Shown here in pieces: positions 1 to 7,859 of a DNA stretch of 21,557 nt. This DNA comes from JADGQM01 sp964505935. Lineage in GTDB: Bacteria > Desulfobacterota > Syntrophobacteria > Syntrophobacterales > Syntrophobacteraceae. The position numbers and the translations under genes are program-made. The notes under the pieces are model-generated. The model ran no database searches and had not been told where the DNA came from. It worked only from the letters and a program-made list of their open reading frames with translations. The stretch lies in assembly GCA_964505935.1 (NCBI GenBank), contig CAZDKX010000038.1, positions 1 through 21,557 of the forward strand, read 5' to 3'. Positions within the stretch are counted from its first letter, which is position 1, and every line of letters begins with the position of its first letter.

Positions 1-542
1 TTGGCCTCGGCAGCCCTGCTTTCGCCCAGGTAGGCAAGGCCGAGCCGCATCCAGATGTCGGCGTATCCGGGGTGTTCGGTGAGAATATCCCGGTAGACCT
101 TGACGGCCTCGTCCCACATTTCGAGATTGGAGAGGGCGATGGCCAACTTGATTTTAACCGAGACCATCGACGGATGCAGCTCCGACAAGAAACGGAAGAC
201 TTTTACGGCCTCTTCATGTTGCCCCAGATTATTCAGACAGGTCCCGATGAACTGATGTAGATCGACCTGGTCCGCCGCCAGGCCTTCCGCCTTCCTGAAA
301 TTCCACAGAGCATCCCGGTAGTTGCCCATGCCGAACTGGGCAAAGCCGAGGTTGCGATAGGCATATCCACAGTAAACAGTCGCCAAGTTGTGGTAGAGGC
401 TGCTGGCGGAGGTTTTCTCCAGGAGGATGTCCTCAAAGACTTCAATGGCATCTTTGTAGAGGTGGCGGTTATAACAGGCCATGGCTTTGTCGAACTTCTT
501 GCCGGTCGAAAGAGCGAACCACTTCTTAAGAACGCGCCACAT
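1..542 (-). CDS. TPR-repeat protein, 3' end beyond the window
   Basis: The gene reads leftward from an ATG at 542-540 and stays open to the window edge, giving 180 visible codons. The translation begins MWRVLKKWFALSTGKKFDKA and continues as back-to-back helical pairs with TPR spacing. Examples are a unit near residues 20-55 (YNRHLYKDAIEVFEDIL), one near 68-90 (GFAQFGMGNYRDALWNFRKA), one near 100-120 (LNNLGQHEEAVKVFRFL) and one near 135-160 (ALSNLEMWDEAVKVYRDIL). TPR proteins are protein-protein scaffolds; no enzymatic domain is visible. There is no signal peptide, so it may be cytoplasmic or associated with the inner face of the membrane. The start lies 30 bases after the stop of the sugar transferase on the same strand, with a weak purine-rich AGAAGGG upstream, so the two are probably co-transcribed. 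I infer a role in polysaccharide assembly or regulation from position only. The family call is firm; the function is not. Confidence 0.85.
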   Translation of the reverse strand, partial: MWRVLKKWFALSTGKKFDKAMACYNRHLYKDAIEVFEDILLEKTSASSLYHNLATVYCGYAYRNLGFAQFGMGNYRDALWNFRKAEGLAADQVDLHQFIGTCLNNLGQHEEAVKVFRFLSELHPSMVSVKIKLAIALSNLEMWDEAVKVYRDILTEHPGYADIWMRLGLAYLGESRAAEA

Positions 543-572
543 CTTTTTCCCTTCTACACGCTTCTGAGCGGG

Positions 573-2039
573 TCATCGGGCACCTTTCCCGGAAAGGATC
601 GCCAAAGCCGTCTTGCAGAGTATTTTCAGATCCAGCAGCAGCGACCAATGATCAATGTAATGGAGGTCAAGGCGCATCCATTCGTCGAATTTTATTTCAT
701 TGCGGCCGCTGATCTGCCACAGGCAGGTGATGCCGGGTTTAATGGAAAGCCGCTTACGCTGAGCGTCTCCATATTGTGACACTTCCCCGGGCAGAGGAGG
801 CCGAGGCCCGACCAGGCTCATGTCCCCCATCAGCACATTGAATAACTGGGGGAGTTCATCCAGACTGGTCCTCCTCAAAAATCCTCCGATGCGCGTCAAT
901 CTCGGGTCATTTTTCACCTTGAACACCGGGCCATCCATCTCGTTCAGATGCTGAAGCGACTGGCGCAGGGTTTCCGCATCCTTGACCATGCTACGAAACT
1001 TGAAGACCCGAAATGTCCGTCCGTTTCTTCCCACCCGAGTTTGCGAAAAGATGGCCGGACCGGGCGATTCCAGGCGGATGATCAGGGGCAGGATGATCCA
1101 CAACGGCAAAAGGAGGACAATCGCCAGCAAGGACACCACCATATCCAGGGCCCTTTTGATGAACAGCTTTTCCGGGCTATGATAGGCGGACTTGAAGACC
1201 AGGAGTGACAGAATATCATACTTTTCAAAAAACAGATCCTTCTGCTCTCTGATGAGCTGCAGGCTGAAAACGAAATCAACGCCGATAATTCCGCACAAGC
1301 GCGCGATATGCTGTAATTTTGCGGTATCGATGGTCGCTCCGGCAAGAAAGACGCAGTCCACGACCTCTTTCTTTAAAACCTCCGCAATATCATCCACTCT
1401 GCCCAGCACCTTATGGCCCGCCTTGGCTGTCCCAACCTCACTTTCCGTTTCGGTCAGAAACCCGATAATCCGGATATGCCATTCAGGATGGAGGGAAAAG
1501 ACTTGCGCCGCCTGGATCGCTTTTTCATCAGCCCCCAGAATGAGGACGCAGGTCCGCCATTGCTCATCCCTGCCACTGCTCTTGAGGCGCCTGACGATCA
1601 CCAGTCTGTCGACCATGAGCAGGCCCCAGATGAGAACCAGGGATGCGGCAAGCAGTGAGTGGCGGTCGAGAGTGTCGACGGTGCAGCGGGCAACGGAAAA
1701 CAGCAGCACCGCCATGATCAGCACGGGCTTTGCCGTTTCCTGCAGCATCCTCTTGAAATTGGAAACCTTCGTAAGGCGGTAGCTGTCGCTCAGCTTCAAA
1801 CCGATGACCGGCAGCAGCAGAAACATCAACAGGAGCTCCCGGGTTTGTTCACAGACGGTCAGGAAGGAGATGGCCCCCGCGGCGGGACCGGGCATGGCCA
1901 TACCGCCCGCAGCCATGCCGGGCATCCAGGTCACGGTGCAGGCAAGGGCCAGATAACTGAGGACGACGGCAAGATAATCCAGGAGCACCAGGCCTGATGA
2001 TATGTATTTTTCTTTTTCGCGAATCATCCGCAGACCCAA
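573..2039 (-). CDS. Exopolysaccharide polyprenyl glycosylphosphotransferase (bacterial sugar transferase)
   Basis: It probably transfers a sugar-1-phosphate from a nucleotide sugar to undecaprenyl phosphate at the inner membrane, the first committed step of exopolysaccharide or O-antigen repeat synthesis. The 488-residue length and layout match the WbaP/WcaJ family. The N-terminal third has several hydrophobic helices (about residues 14-160). A CoA-binding-like Rossmann region follows at about 180-280 (VLILGADEKAIQAA). After another membrane helix (KRALDMVVSLLAIVLLLPLW) comes the catalytic C-terminal domain, with the family motifs FKFRSM, SLDELPQLFNVLMGDMSLVG, GPRPP and KPGITCLWQISGRN. The longest start is a TTG at 2039; the ATG at 2027 (MIREKEKY) is equally plausible. 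Neither has a strong ribosome site. The sugar substrate cannot be read from the sequence. A TPR protein follows 30 bases downstream. Confidence 0.93.
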   Translation of the reverse strand: MGLRMIREKEKYISSGLVLLDYLAVVLSYLALACTVTWMPGMAAGGMAMPGPAAGAISFLTVCEQTRELLLMFLLLPVIGLKLSDSYRLTKVSNFKRMLQETAKPVLIMAVLLFSVARCTVDTLDRHSLLAASLVLIWGLLMVDRLVIVRRLKSSGRDEQWRTCVLILGADEKAIQAAQVFSLHPEWHIRIIGFLTETESEVGTAKAGHKVLGRVDDIAEVLKKEVVDCVFLAGATIDTAKLQHIARLCGIIGVDFVFSLQLIREQKDLFFEKYDILSLLVFKSAYHSPEKLFIKRALDMVVSLLAIVLLLPLWIILPLIIRLESPGPAIFSQTRVGRNGRTFRVFKFRSMVKDAETLRQSLQHLNEMDGPVFKVKNDPRLTRIGGFLRRTSLDELPQLFNVLMGDMSLVGPRPPLPGEVSQYGDAQRKRLSIKPGITCLWQISGRNEIKFDEWMRLDLHYIDHWSLLLDLKILCKTALAILSGKGAR

Positions 2040-2439
2040 CCCGCCTGACCGGGCTCAGTTCGCTTCATCTTCCAAATGCCAAAACCCGTCTCAAATTCTT
2101 CCCATTCATTCAGAACCTCTACCGTATTCTATCGGCAGCGCGAGCATTTTACCTGAGTTCTATACTCGATAAGGATGAGAATCTTCATTTTGCTCGGGCT
2201 ATATTTGTTGGGTTTCGTTGCCACTCAACCCAACCTACAGTTCAGCTCGCTTTACTGGGAATTAAGGATTCAAACCTTAGGAAGTATAGTTTTGAAACGA
2301 GCCCACTCGGATCCAGTTGCTCGCGATAGTCTTTTGCGTTACCATCCTGCCTGCCTGGAGCGTTGAATGCCAGGCGAGGTTTCCACAACAGTCGGGCCAC
2401 GACCGCCCATTCCTGGAATCATCAGAGGATCACAAGCGC
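2040..2439. other. Divergent intergenic region, no supported gene
   Basis: These 400 bases separate the leftward sugar transferase from the rightward ettA and should hold promoters for both. It is clearly more AT-rich than the flanking genes. Short open frames cross it on the plus strand, but they lack a ribosome site and have no recognisable protein character. It contains the palindrome at 2207-2234 and a smaller TAAGG/CCTTA hairpin at 2263-2279. A TATAGT hexamer at 2285-2290 could be a -10 box for ettA, but the hexamer 17 bases upstream (TTAAGG) is a poor -35, so I do not call a promoter. Confidence 0.6.
2207..2234. repeat. REP-like palindrome GTTGGGTT...AACCCAAC
   Basis: An 8-base perfect inverted repeat, GTTGGGTT at 2207-2214 and AACCCAAC at 2227-2234, encloses a 12-base loop and is followed by CTACAG. 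Elements of this kind (GTTGGGTTTCG...CAACCCAACCTAC) are, from general knowledge, widespread intergenic repeats in many bacterial genomes. Only one copy is visible here, so its repetitive nature is inferred from resemblance. It has no T-tract and is not a typical terminator. Confidence 0.5.
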
Positions 2440-4125
2440 ATGAGCAATGAACCCAATAAAATCATCTATTCGATGATTGGTGTCAGCAAGTATTACGACA
2501 AACGCCCCATCCTCAAAGACATCTATCTTTCCTACTTCTATGGCGCCAAGATCGGTGTCCTGGGCCTCAATGGGTCAGGGAAGAGTTCGCTGCTGCGCAT
2601 TCTCGCCGGAGTTGACAAGGACTTCAACGGCGAGACCGTCGTGGCTTCGGGGCACACCATCGGTTTTCTCGAACAGGAACCCGCCTTGGATGAAAGCAAG
2701 ACCGTGCGCGAAGTGGTCGAGGAGGGGGTCCAGAGCGTTGTCGATTTGCTGAACGAATTCAACCGCATCAACGAGGCCTTTGCGGAACCGATGGCTGACG
2801 ATGAGATGGACCGGCTCATTGCCCGCCAGGGGGAAGTCCAGGAAAAGCTCGACGCTCTCGATGCCTGGGACCTGGATGCACGCCTGGAAATGGCCATGGA
2901 GGCCCTCCGGTGCCCCCCCGGCGACACCCCGGTAAAACCCCTCTCCGGAGGCGAAAAGCGGCGCGTGGCCCTCTGCCGCCTACTGCTGCAGGCGCCTGAC
3001 ATTTTGCTCCTGGATGAGCCGACCAACCACCTCGATGCTGAATCGGTCGCCTGGCTTGAACACCATCTGCAGCGCTATCCCGGCACGGTGATTGCCGTTA
3101 CCCACGACCGCTATTTCCTCGATAACGTCGCAGGCTGGATCCTCGAGCTGGACCGGGGCCAGGGGATTCCGTGGAAAGGCAATTACTCATCCTGGCTTGA
3201 ACAAAAGCGGGCCCGGTTGAAGCAGGAGGAAAAGAGCGAGAGCGAACGGCAGAAAACCCTGGAGCGCGAGCTCGAGTGGATCAGGATGTCGCCCAGGGGG
3301 CGGCACGCCAAGGCTAAAGCCCGCATCAACGCCTATGAAACACTGCTACGCAAGGACCATGAAAAACAGGCCCAGGAGCTCGAAATCTACATTCCGCCAG
3401 GACCGCGGCTGGGGAAGGTGGTGATCGAGGCCGATCAGGTGAGGAAGGCCTACGATGATCGTCTCCTGATCGAGGGCATGACCTTCTCGCTGCCCCCCGG
3501 CGGCATCATCGGCATCATCGGCCCCAACGGCGCCGGAAAGACCACGCTGTTCCGGATGATCACCGGTGAGGAACAGCCCGATTCCGGTACCATCAGGCTG
3601 GGAGATACCGTGAGGCTCGCCTATGTCGAACAGAGCCGCGCCGTGCTCGATCCGGAAAAGACCGTCTGGGAGGCCATCTCCGACGGTAAGGCAACCATCG
3701 AATTGGGGAGCCGATCGGTGAATTCCCGGGCCTACGCCGCCCGCTTCAACTTCTCGGGGACCGACCAGCAGAAGAAAGTCGGGGTCCTCTCTGGAGGGGA
3801 ACGCAACCGCGTCCACCTCGCCCGGATGCTGAAGGAGGGCGCCAATGTGATCCTGCTCGATGAGCCCACCAACGACCTGGACGTGAACACCATGCGCGCC
3901 CTCGAAGACGCCCTGGAAAACTTTGCCGGCTGCGCCCTGGTGATCAGCCACGACCGCTGGTTCCTCGACCGGATCGCCACGCACATCCTGGCGTTCGAAG
4001 GGGAAAGCACGGTGGTCTGGTTTGACGGCAATTATTCCGAATACGAGGCCGATCGCAAAGCCCGCCTCGGCGCCGCAGCCGACCAGCCGCACCGCATCAA
4101 ATATCGGCAGTTGACAAGAGCATAG
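2440..4125 (+). CDS. ettA: Energy-dependent translational throttle protein EttA (ABC-F ATPase)
   Basis: EttA binds the ribosomal E site and gates entry into elongation according to the ATP/ADP ratio; it is cytoplasmic and not a transporter. The protein is 561 residues (E. coli EttA is about 555) and has two ABC cassettes. In the first, Walker A (GLNGSGKS) is at 42-49, the signature LSGGEKRR starts at 168 and Walker B (ILLLDEPTNHLDAE) starts at 188. In the second, Walker A (GPNGAGKT) starts at 361, the signature LSGGERNR at 450 and Walker B (VILLDEPTNDLD) at 470. The stretches GAKIGVLGLNG, DNVAGWILELDRG, GNYSSWLEQK and IPPGPRLG, and the C-terminal RIKYRQL, are diagnostic of EttA rather than Uup or other ABC-F members. 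The ATG at 2440 has AGAGGA ten bases upstream and matches the EttA N-terminus. Longer in-frame starts from 2317 encode no conserved sequence. The membrane protein gene follows after 27 bases. Confidence 0.96.
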   Translation: MSNEPNKIIYSMIGVSKYYDKRPILKDIYLSYFYGAKIGVLGLNGSGKSSLLRILAGVDKDFNGETVVASGHTIGFLEQEPALDESKTVREVVEEGVQSVVDLLNEFNRINEAFAEPMADDEMDRLIARQGEVQEKLDALDAWDLDARLEMAMEALRCPPGDTPVKPLSGGEKRRVALCRLLLQAPDILLLDEPTNHLDAESVAWLEHHLQRYPGTVIAVTHDRYFLDNVAGWILELDRGQGIPWKGNYSSWLEQKRARLKQEEKSESERQKTLERELEWIRMSPRGRHAKAKARINAYETLLRKDHEKQAQELEIYIPPGPRLGKVVIEADQVRKAYDDRLLIEGMTFSLPPGGIIGIIGPNGAGKTTLFRMITGEEQPDSGTIRLGDTVRLAYVEQSRAVLDPEKTVWEAISDGKATIELGSRSVNSRAYAARFNFSGTDQQKKVGVLSGGERNRVHLARMLKEGANVILLDEPTNDLDVNTMRALEDALENFAGCALVISHDRWFLDRIATHILAFEGESTVVWFDGNYSEYEADRKARLGAAADQPHRIKYRQLTRA

Positions 4126-4152
4126 CTCGGTAAGAAAGGAGATGTTTGTTCA

Positions 4153-4533
4153 ATGAAGGTTTTCCTGGCATTTCTGTCCCTGCTCTGGATTGCACTCGGG
4201 GTGATGCTGATCCTATACACCGAAGGGGTCAGAAGGACTTTCAGGGGCCTTTTCGCCAAAGCCAACATCCGACTGCTGGCGGGGGCGCCTTTGGCCATCG
4301 GCCTGCTCCTGATCCTGGCTTCCTTTTCTCAGGGACCCATGTTCCCGCTGATCTTCATCCTGGGTCTGCTGGCCGTTATCAAGGGGCTTTATCTGCTCCT
4401 GGGACCGCCGTCGCAAATCCAGCGTCTCCTGGAGTGGTGGTTCGACCGGGCCGGTGAAACCACCATCAGAATGTGGGGAATCATCACCCTGGTTTTGGGA
4501 ATCGCCGTCTTTTCCTATATCCTGCGAATTTGA
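4153..4533 (+). CDS. Small four-helix membrane protein, unknown function
   Basis: A 126-residue protein with four hydrophobic segments at about residues 3-23, 40-60, 64-84 and 106-124. The N-terminal segment (MKVFLAFLSLLWIALGVMLI) could be a signal anchor. Short charged loops lie between, including RRTFRGLFAKANIR and QIQRLLEWWFDRAGET. I do not recognise a named family with confidence, and no catalytic motif is visible. The start is well supported by AAAGGAG at 4135-4141, eleven bases before the ATG. It lies 27 bases after ettA on the same strand, so co-transcription is likely, but a functional link to translation is not implied. It is an integral inner-membrane protein by composition. Confidence 0.8.
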   Translation: MKVFLAFLSLLWIALGVMLILYTEGVRRTFRGLFAKANIRLLAGAPLAIGLLLILASFSQGPMFPLIFILGLLAVIKGLYLLLGPPSQIQRLLEWWFDRAGETTIRMWGIITLVLGIAVFSYILRI

Positions 4534-4588
4534 AGGGCACCCTGAACCAGCGTTTGAGCATGCTTGAGGGCAGAGTCATGAGCATTCC

Positions 4589-4616
4589 GGCCCTGGCAGG
4601 GACCCTTGCCCGGGCC
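4589..4616. terminator. GC-rich stem-loop between converging genes (possible bidirectional terminator)
   Basis: GGCCCTGGC at 4589-4597 can pair with GCCCGGGCC at 4608-4616, eight of nine positions, around a ten-base loop. It lies between the end of the small membrane protein gene (plus) and the end of the CBS gene (minus), where a shared terminator would be expected. There is no T-run on either side, so intrinsic termination is uncertain. Confidence 0.3.
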
Positions 4617-4662
4617 GGGGTCAGTCCGTTGAGAGAAGTAGCATTTCAACGATCTCCAGCGC

Positions 4663-5109
4663 TTATGCGTATTTCCCCGCGACAAAATCGCTCAGCTGAT
4701 TGAGCAGACTCACTTGCTCCGAAATGATGGCTTTGACGACGTCACCAATGGAGATTACGCCAACCAGTTGTTTGCCGTCGAAGACCGGCAAGTGGCGAAT
4801 GCGTTTGCCGGTTATGAGCACCATGCATTCTTCAGCAGTATTTTCGGGTTTTACGCTGTAGAGCTTCTTTACGGGAGTCATGATTTCTTCTACGGCCGTC
4901 TCCTGCGATGCCTTGCCAATGAGAATGACCTTACGGGCGTAGTCCCTTTCTGTCATGATCCCTTTTACTTTTCCATCGTCGCCCATGACCATGAGTGAAC
5001 CGATCCCTTGTTCCCCCATGATTTTCAATGCGTCAAAGACGGTCGATTTGGGTGAGACTGACCAGACTTCCTTGCCTTTCTCATTGAGAATCTCTTTTAC
5101 AGTCTTCAT
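4663..5109 (-). CDS. Tandem CBS-domain protein
   Basis: A 148-residue soluble protein made of almost nothing but two CBS domains. The first is at about residues 8-64, with VWSVSPKSTVFDALKIMGEQ, GIGSLMVMGDDGKVKGIMTE and RDYARK. The second is at about 72-130, with EIMTPVKKLYSVKPENTAEE, KRIRHLPVFDGKQLVGVISI and GDVVKAI. A CBS pair normally forms a Bateman module that binds adenosyl ligands such as AMP, ATP or SAM and senses energy state. Stand-alone pairs of about 140-150 residues are common, and their partners are usually unknown. The start is unambiguous: GGGAGGTGAG lies immediately upstream of the ATG. A candidate promoter lies at 5177-5205. The end converges on the small membrane protein gene. 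The target it regulates cannot be inferred from its neighbours. Confidence 0.93.
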   Translation of the reverse strand: MKTVKEILNEKGKEVWSVSPKSTVFDALKIMGEQGIGSLMVMGDDGKVKGIMTERDYARKVILIGKASQETAVEEIMTPVKKLYSVKPENTAEECMVLITGKRIRHLPVFDGKQLVGVISIGDVVKAIISEQVSLLNQLSDFVAGKYA

Positions 5110-5176
5110 AGCTCACCTCCCTGTTAAGAGTTCCAGTAGGGGTCCACAACAAACATATAAGGACATTTATAACTAA

Positions 5177-5205
5177 AGCATATCCATCGACACGTCATTC
5201 GACAA
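5177..5205 (-). promoter_or_regulatory. Candidate sigma70-type promoter for the CBS gene
   Basis: On the minus strand, TTGTCG (5205-5200, four of six to the -35 consensus) and TATGCT (5182-5177, four of six to the -10 consensus) are exactly 17 bases apart. The pair sits about 70 bases upstream of the CBS start codon, in an AT-rich stretch. It is a pattern match only. Confidence 0.35.
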
Positions 5206-5215
5206 CTGTATTTCG

Positions 5216-5246
5216 GCAGAGCCTCAACGGTCTTTGAGGATTCTGC
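5216..5246. terminator. Stem-loop downstream of the DUF4412 gene and palindromic repeat
   Basis: GCAGA (5216-5220) pairs with TCTGC (5242-5246), and CCTCAA (5222-5227) pairs with TTGAGG (5234-5239), around a six-base loop with small internal bulges. Its place between the DUF4412 gene end and the CBS promoter candidate suits a terminator insulating the two units, but no clear T-run follows. Confidence 0.3.
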
Positions 5247-5282
5247 GGCTCAACTCCGCACAAACGAGGCTCCGAACTCCGG

Positions 5283-5364
5283 TCGTCATTCCCGCATGCT
5301 TCCGGCGGGAATCCAGAATGTGCAAATCTCTTGGATTCCCGCTTACAGATTGCGGGAATGACGA
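5283..5364. repeat. Nested-palindrome intergenic repeat, copy 1 (intact)
   Basis: An 82-base element bounded by a perfect 14-base inverted repeat: TCGTCATTCCCGCA at 5283-5296 and TGCGGGAATGACGA at 5351-5364. Inside it lies a second perfect pair, GCGGGAATCCA at 5305-5315 and TGGATTCCCGC at 5332-5342. The whole can fold into one long interrupted hairpin. A diverged second copy lies at 7860-7938. It encodes nothing. Elements with the GTCATTCCCGC...GCGGGAATGAC signature are known as abundant MITE- or REP-like repeats in many proteobacterial genomes (general knowledge). Confidence 0.85.
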
Positions 5365-5415
5365 GCGAGCATAATCGACACTTTGTTCTGCTGGGCTGTA
5401 CTGGGCTGCTTGCGG

Positions 5416-6189
5416 TTATTGCTGGGGCTTCTGCTTCCCCGGAATTTTGCGTCCGCTGAAGTCCTGAATCGAGGCTTGTTTCGTATAGCCGGATGGGAGG
5501 TCGAAGGTGCCCGCCGGAGCCGTCCCTTCCTTGATCTCCAGCAACTCCCGCGAAGTCTTCATATTCACGTTCTTCATCATGGTCATGCTGGTGATGGTGA
5601 GGACCGGAACGCCCTTGATTTTCTTCATCTCCTCCGTCATTGCCTGGGAGGTCATGCCCATCCCGGGCTGCCCGGCCACGGCGGTCGTGGATAGCTTCTC
5701 GTAGAAATCGGCATATGGCATCTTGATGTCTTCACTGGCCCAGATCTCGGAATTGATCGGCATCATCCCCATATCCATTTCCTGGAGATACTTCCTGCAG
5801 TTCCAGTTGCTGATTTTCCTGGTTTCCGAGGTGGGGGTGACCTTCACCTTCATCTCGCCTGGCATCCCCGGTATGGCTTGCTGAGTGCCATCGGAACCCA
5901 CCACCATCTCCGTGTAGCTCTTCTTGACATGGTTGATCTGGTAGATCACCAGCTTGCCGTCAACCACCATGGCAATGGTTGAGGCATCGCCGTGGTCGGT
6001 TCTCATTTTGTCCTTGGTAAGCCAGACGGTGCTCGTCTTATCCTGTGGGGGCTGACTCTGCCCCATGATCGTCACGCCGTCCGTATGGGTTTTTTCCCTC
6101 ATGAAGACGTCGGCACCCACCCAGGCCGGCGCCAGCAAAACCGCCATCACCACTGCTATCAGACAGAACTGCCATAGCTTGTCTTTCAT
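5416..6189 (-). CDS. Secreted Met-rich DUF4412-like protein
   Basis: A 257-residue exported protein. The N-terminus is a clear signal peptide (MKDKLWQFCLIAVVMAVLLA then PAWVGA, cleavage probably before DVFM). The mature part looks beta-rich, with the DUF4412 pattern: an early KTHTDGVTIMGQ segment, KDKMRTDHGD, VVDGKLVIYQINHVKKSYTE and a single central cysteine in NWNCRKY. The second half is unusually rich in methionine (MGMMPI, GQPGMGMTSQAMTEEMKKI, TSMTMMKNVNMK). The likely location is the periplasm or outer-membrane face. No enzymatic motif is visible; the role is unknown. The start was set at the ATG at 6189 because AGGAG (6199-6195) is five bases upstream. A GTG at 6195 would overlap that ribosome site. 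The gene stands alone on its strand, with a repeat and a stem-loop downstream. Confidence 0.82.
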   Translation of the reverse strand: MKDKLWQFCLIAVVMAVLLAPAWVGADVFMREKTHTDGVTIMGQSQPPQDKTSTVWLTKDKMRTDHGDASTIAMVVDGKLVIYQINHVKKSYTEMVVGSDGTQQAIPGMPGEMKVKVTPTSETRKISNWNCRKYLQEMDMGMMPINSEIWASEDIKMPYADFYEKLSTTAVAGQPGMGMTSQAMTEEMKKIKGVPVLTITSMTMMKNVNMKTSRELLEIKEGTAPAGTFDLPSGYTKQASIQDFSGRKIPGKQKPQQ

Positions 6190-6455
6190 ACCCACTCCTC
6201 TAACTCATCGGAAGCTGCATTTTCAGGGACACCCCATATCTTACCCTCGGTCATTGCTGGCGGATGGCCGTTTCTCAACCTCCAGCATCGCTTCGAATAC
6301 AATGCCGGGGCCAAAAGATCAAGTTCATTTGCACGGGTGATGAAAAGGCGGAGTTGACGGCGGCCTCCTCAACCACCGACAATGGAGCACCGGATCTTGG
6401 ACGTGCACGAAACCCAACTCATGGGAGAACTTCCCGAGAAAAAGCAGAAATTACC

Positions 6456-7781
6456 ATGTCGAAACTTGTCAATCAAAGCGTTCCGGGAACCTTTGTCAGG
6501 ATGGCTGTGCCAATGCTTGCCGGAACGTTTGCCATCAACATGTACAACCTCACGAACGCCTGGTTCGTCTCCAAGCTCGGGACCGAGGCGCTTGCAGCCA
6601 TCTCCTTCACTTTTCCCGTCGTGATGTTCCTCATGTTCGTAACCCGGGGGCTTGGCAGCGGCGCCATGACGCTCGTGGCTCACGCCATAGGGGGAACGGA
6701 CCACAGGAAAGCCGCAACCCTCACGACTCACGCGCTCATTCTCGCCATCCTCTTTGCCGCCGGAATGTCCCTCCTGGGGATGCTCACCATTATCCCGCTG
6801 TTTTCCGGGCTGGGGGCCTCCGGCGAGGTGCTCGACCTGACCGCCCGCTATATGAAGCTATGGTATTTGGGCGCGATTGTCATGGTCCTGCAGATGGTCA
6901 CCTCGGACATCATCATCAGCACCGGCAACACCAAGACCGTGAGTTTCCTCATGGTCAGCAGCACGGCGCTGAACGTGCTCCTGGACGCAGGCTTCATTTT
7001 CGGGATGTTCGGCATGCCCAGGATGGGTATCGTCGGTGCCGCCCTGGCGACCATTCTCTCCCAGGCAGCAGTCTTGGCGGTTGCTCTCTTCATCGTGTTC
7101 AAGAAGATGGAGCTGATCGACACCGCCACCCTGACCCCTGCATCGCTCGTTCATTCATGGCGTAAAATTCTGGAGCTCAGCATCCCTGGTGCGCTGGGCA
7201 TGGTCCTGACGCCGATATCGGCCGCTGTCATCACCAGACTGGTCGCTGGCTACGGCCATGCGGCGGTCGCCGCGATGGGGGTGGCCAGCCGGATCGAAAT
7301 GTTCGCCTTCATGGTGCCAATGACCGTCGGCATGTCGCTCATTCCTTTTGTCGCACAGAATTACGGCGCCGGGAGGATGGACCGGATCAGGGAGGCAAGA
7401 AAGGGGACCATGACCTTTGCGGTTCTCTACGGCGTCCTCATCGGTCTCTTGTTTATCCTGTTCGCAGAACCCATGGCCAGGATCTTCTCGAAGGAAAGGG
7501 CCGTGATCGACGTCCTGTGTTCCTACATCACCATTACCTGCATGGGATACGGGATGCTGGAGGTTCACCGCTACGCCGGCTTTACAATGACCGGCGCGCA
7601 AAAGCCCCTCCAGGCCTCCCTGTGCAGCATCGTACGCGTCGTGGTCCTCCTGATCCCTCTTTCCTTCGCGGGGAGCGTTTTCTTCAACCTCGAGGGGATC
7701 TTCTGGGGCAGACTTCTGACCGATATTCTGGCCGGGCTGGTGGGCATCTGGTGGACCGGGAAACTGTTGTCGTCGGACTAG
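6456..7781 (+). CDS. MATE-family multidrug/organic cation exporter
   Basis: A 441-residue inner-membrane protein with about twelve hydrophobic helices, the usual size of the MATE family. Two related halves can be recognised. The first begins PGTFVRMAVPMLAGTFAINM and includes NAWFVSKLGTEALAAISFTF and TRGLGSGAMTLVAHAIGG. The second begins SIPGALGMVLTPISAAVITR and includes VAAMGVASRIEMFAFMVPM and SLIPFVAQNYGAGR. MATE proteins export cationic drugs, dyes or metabolites in exchange for Na+ or H+; the substrate cannot be told here. The start at 6456 (MSKLVNQSVPGTF) matches family starts. The frame stays open upstream to 6264, but that stretch has no membrane or family character. The ribosome site is weak. 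The gene is single and is followed by the second palindromic repeat. Confidence 0.92.
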   Translation: MSKLVNQSVPGTFVRMAVPMLAGTFAINMYNLTNAWFVSKLGTEALAAISFTFPVVMFLMFVTRGLGSGAMTLVAHAIGGTDHRKAATLTTHALILAILFAAGMSLLGMLTIIPLFSGLGASGEVLDLTARYMKLWYLGAIVMVLQMVTSDIIISTGNTKTVSFLMVSSTALNVLLDAGFIFGMFGMPRMGIVGAALATILSQAAVLAVALFIVFKKMELIDTATLTPASLVHSWRKILELSIPGALGMVLTPISAAVITRLVAGYGHAAVAAMGVASRIEMFAFMVPMTVGMSLIPFVAQNYGAGRMDRIREARKGTMTFAVLYGVLIGLLFILFAEPMARIFSKERAVIDVLCSYITITCMGYGMLEVHRYAGFTMTGAQKPLQASLCSIVRVVVLLIPLSFAGSVFFNLEGIFWGRLLTDILAGLVGIWWTGKLLSSD

Positions 7782-7859
7782 CTGATGGGACGAAGGAGGC
7801 CCGACCTGAACCCTCTCCTCAGTACAACACCACAGAATAGAGTGACCATTATCACGAAA

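Larger units (their letters stand above)
5110..5415. other. Intergenic region upstream of the CBS gene, no gene
   Basis: These 306 bases lie between two leftward genes. In the leftward direction they hold, in order, the nested-palindrome repeat (5283-5364), a stem-loop (5216-5246), a sigma70-like promoter candidate (5177-5205) and the strong ribosome site of the CBS gene. The short open frames that enter the region have no coding character. Confidence 0.6.

Noticed and set aside
1997..2366. Two short plus-strand frames in the sugar transferase/ettA spacer
   Set aside because: They cross a hairpin repeat, lack ribosome sites and have no protein-like pattern.
2317..2439. Extended N-terminus for EttA
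   Set aside because: The added 41 residues do not resemble any EttA, and the ATG at 2440 has a good ribosome site.
3346..4092. 248-codon open frame antisense to ettA
   Set aside because: EttA is certain on the plus strand; the opposite frame has no ribosome site or family pattern.
6264..6455. Extended N-terminus for the MATE protein
   Set aside because: The added 64 residues are hydrophilic and unlike family starts; MATE homology begins at 6456.
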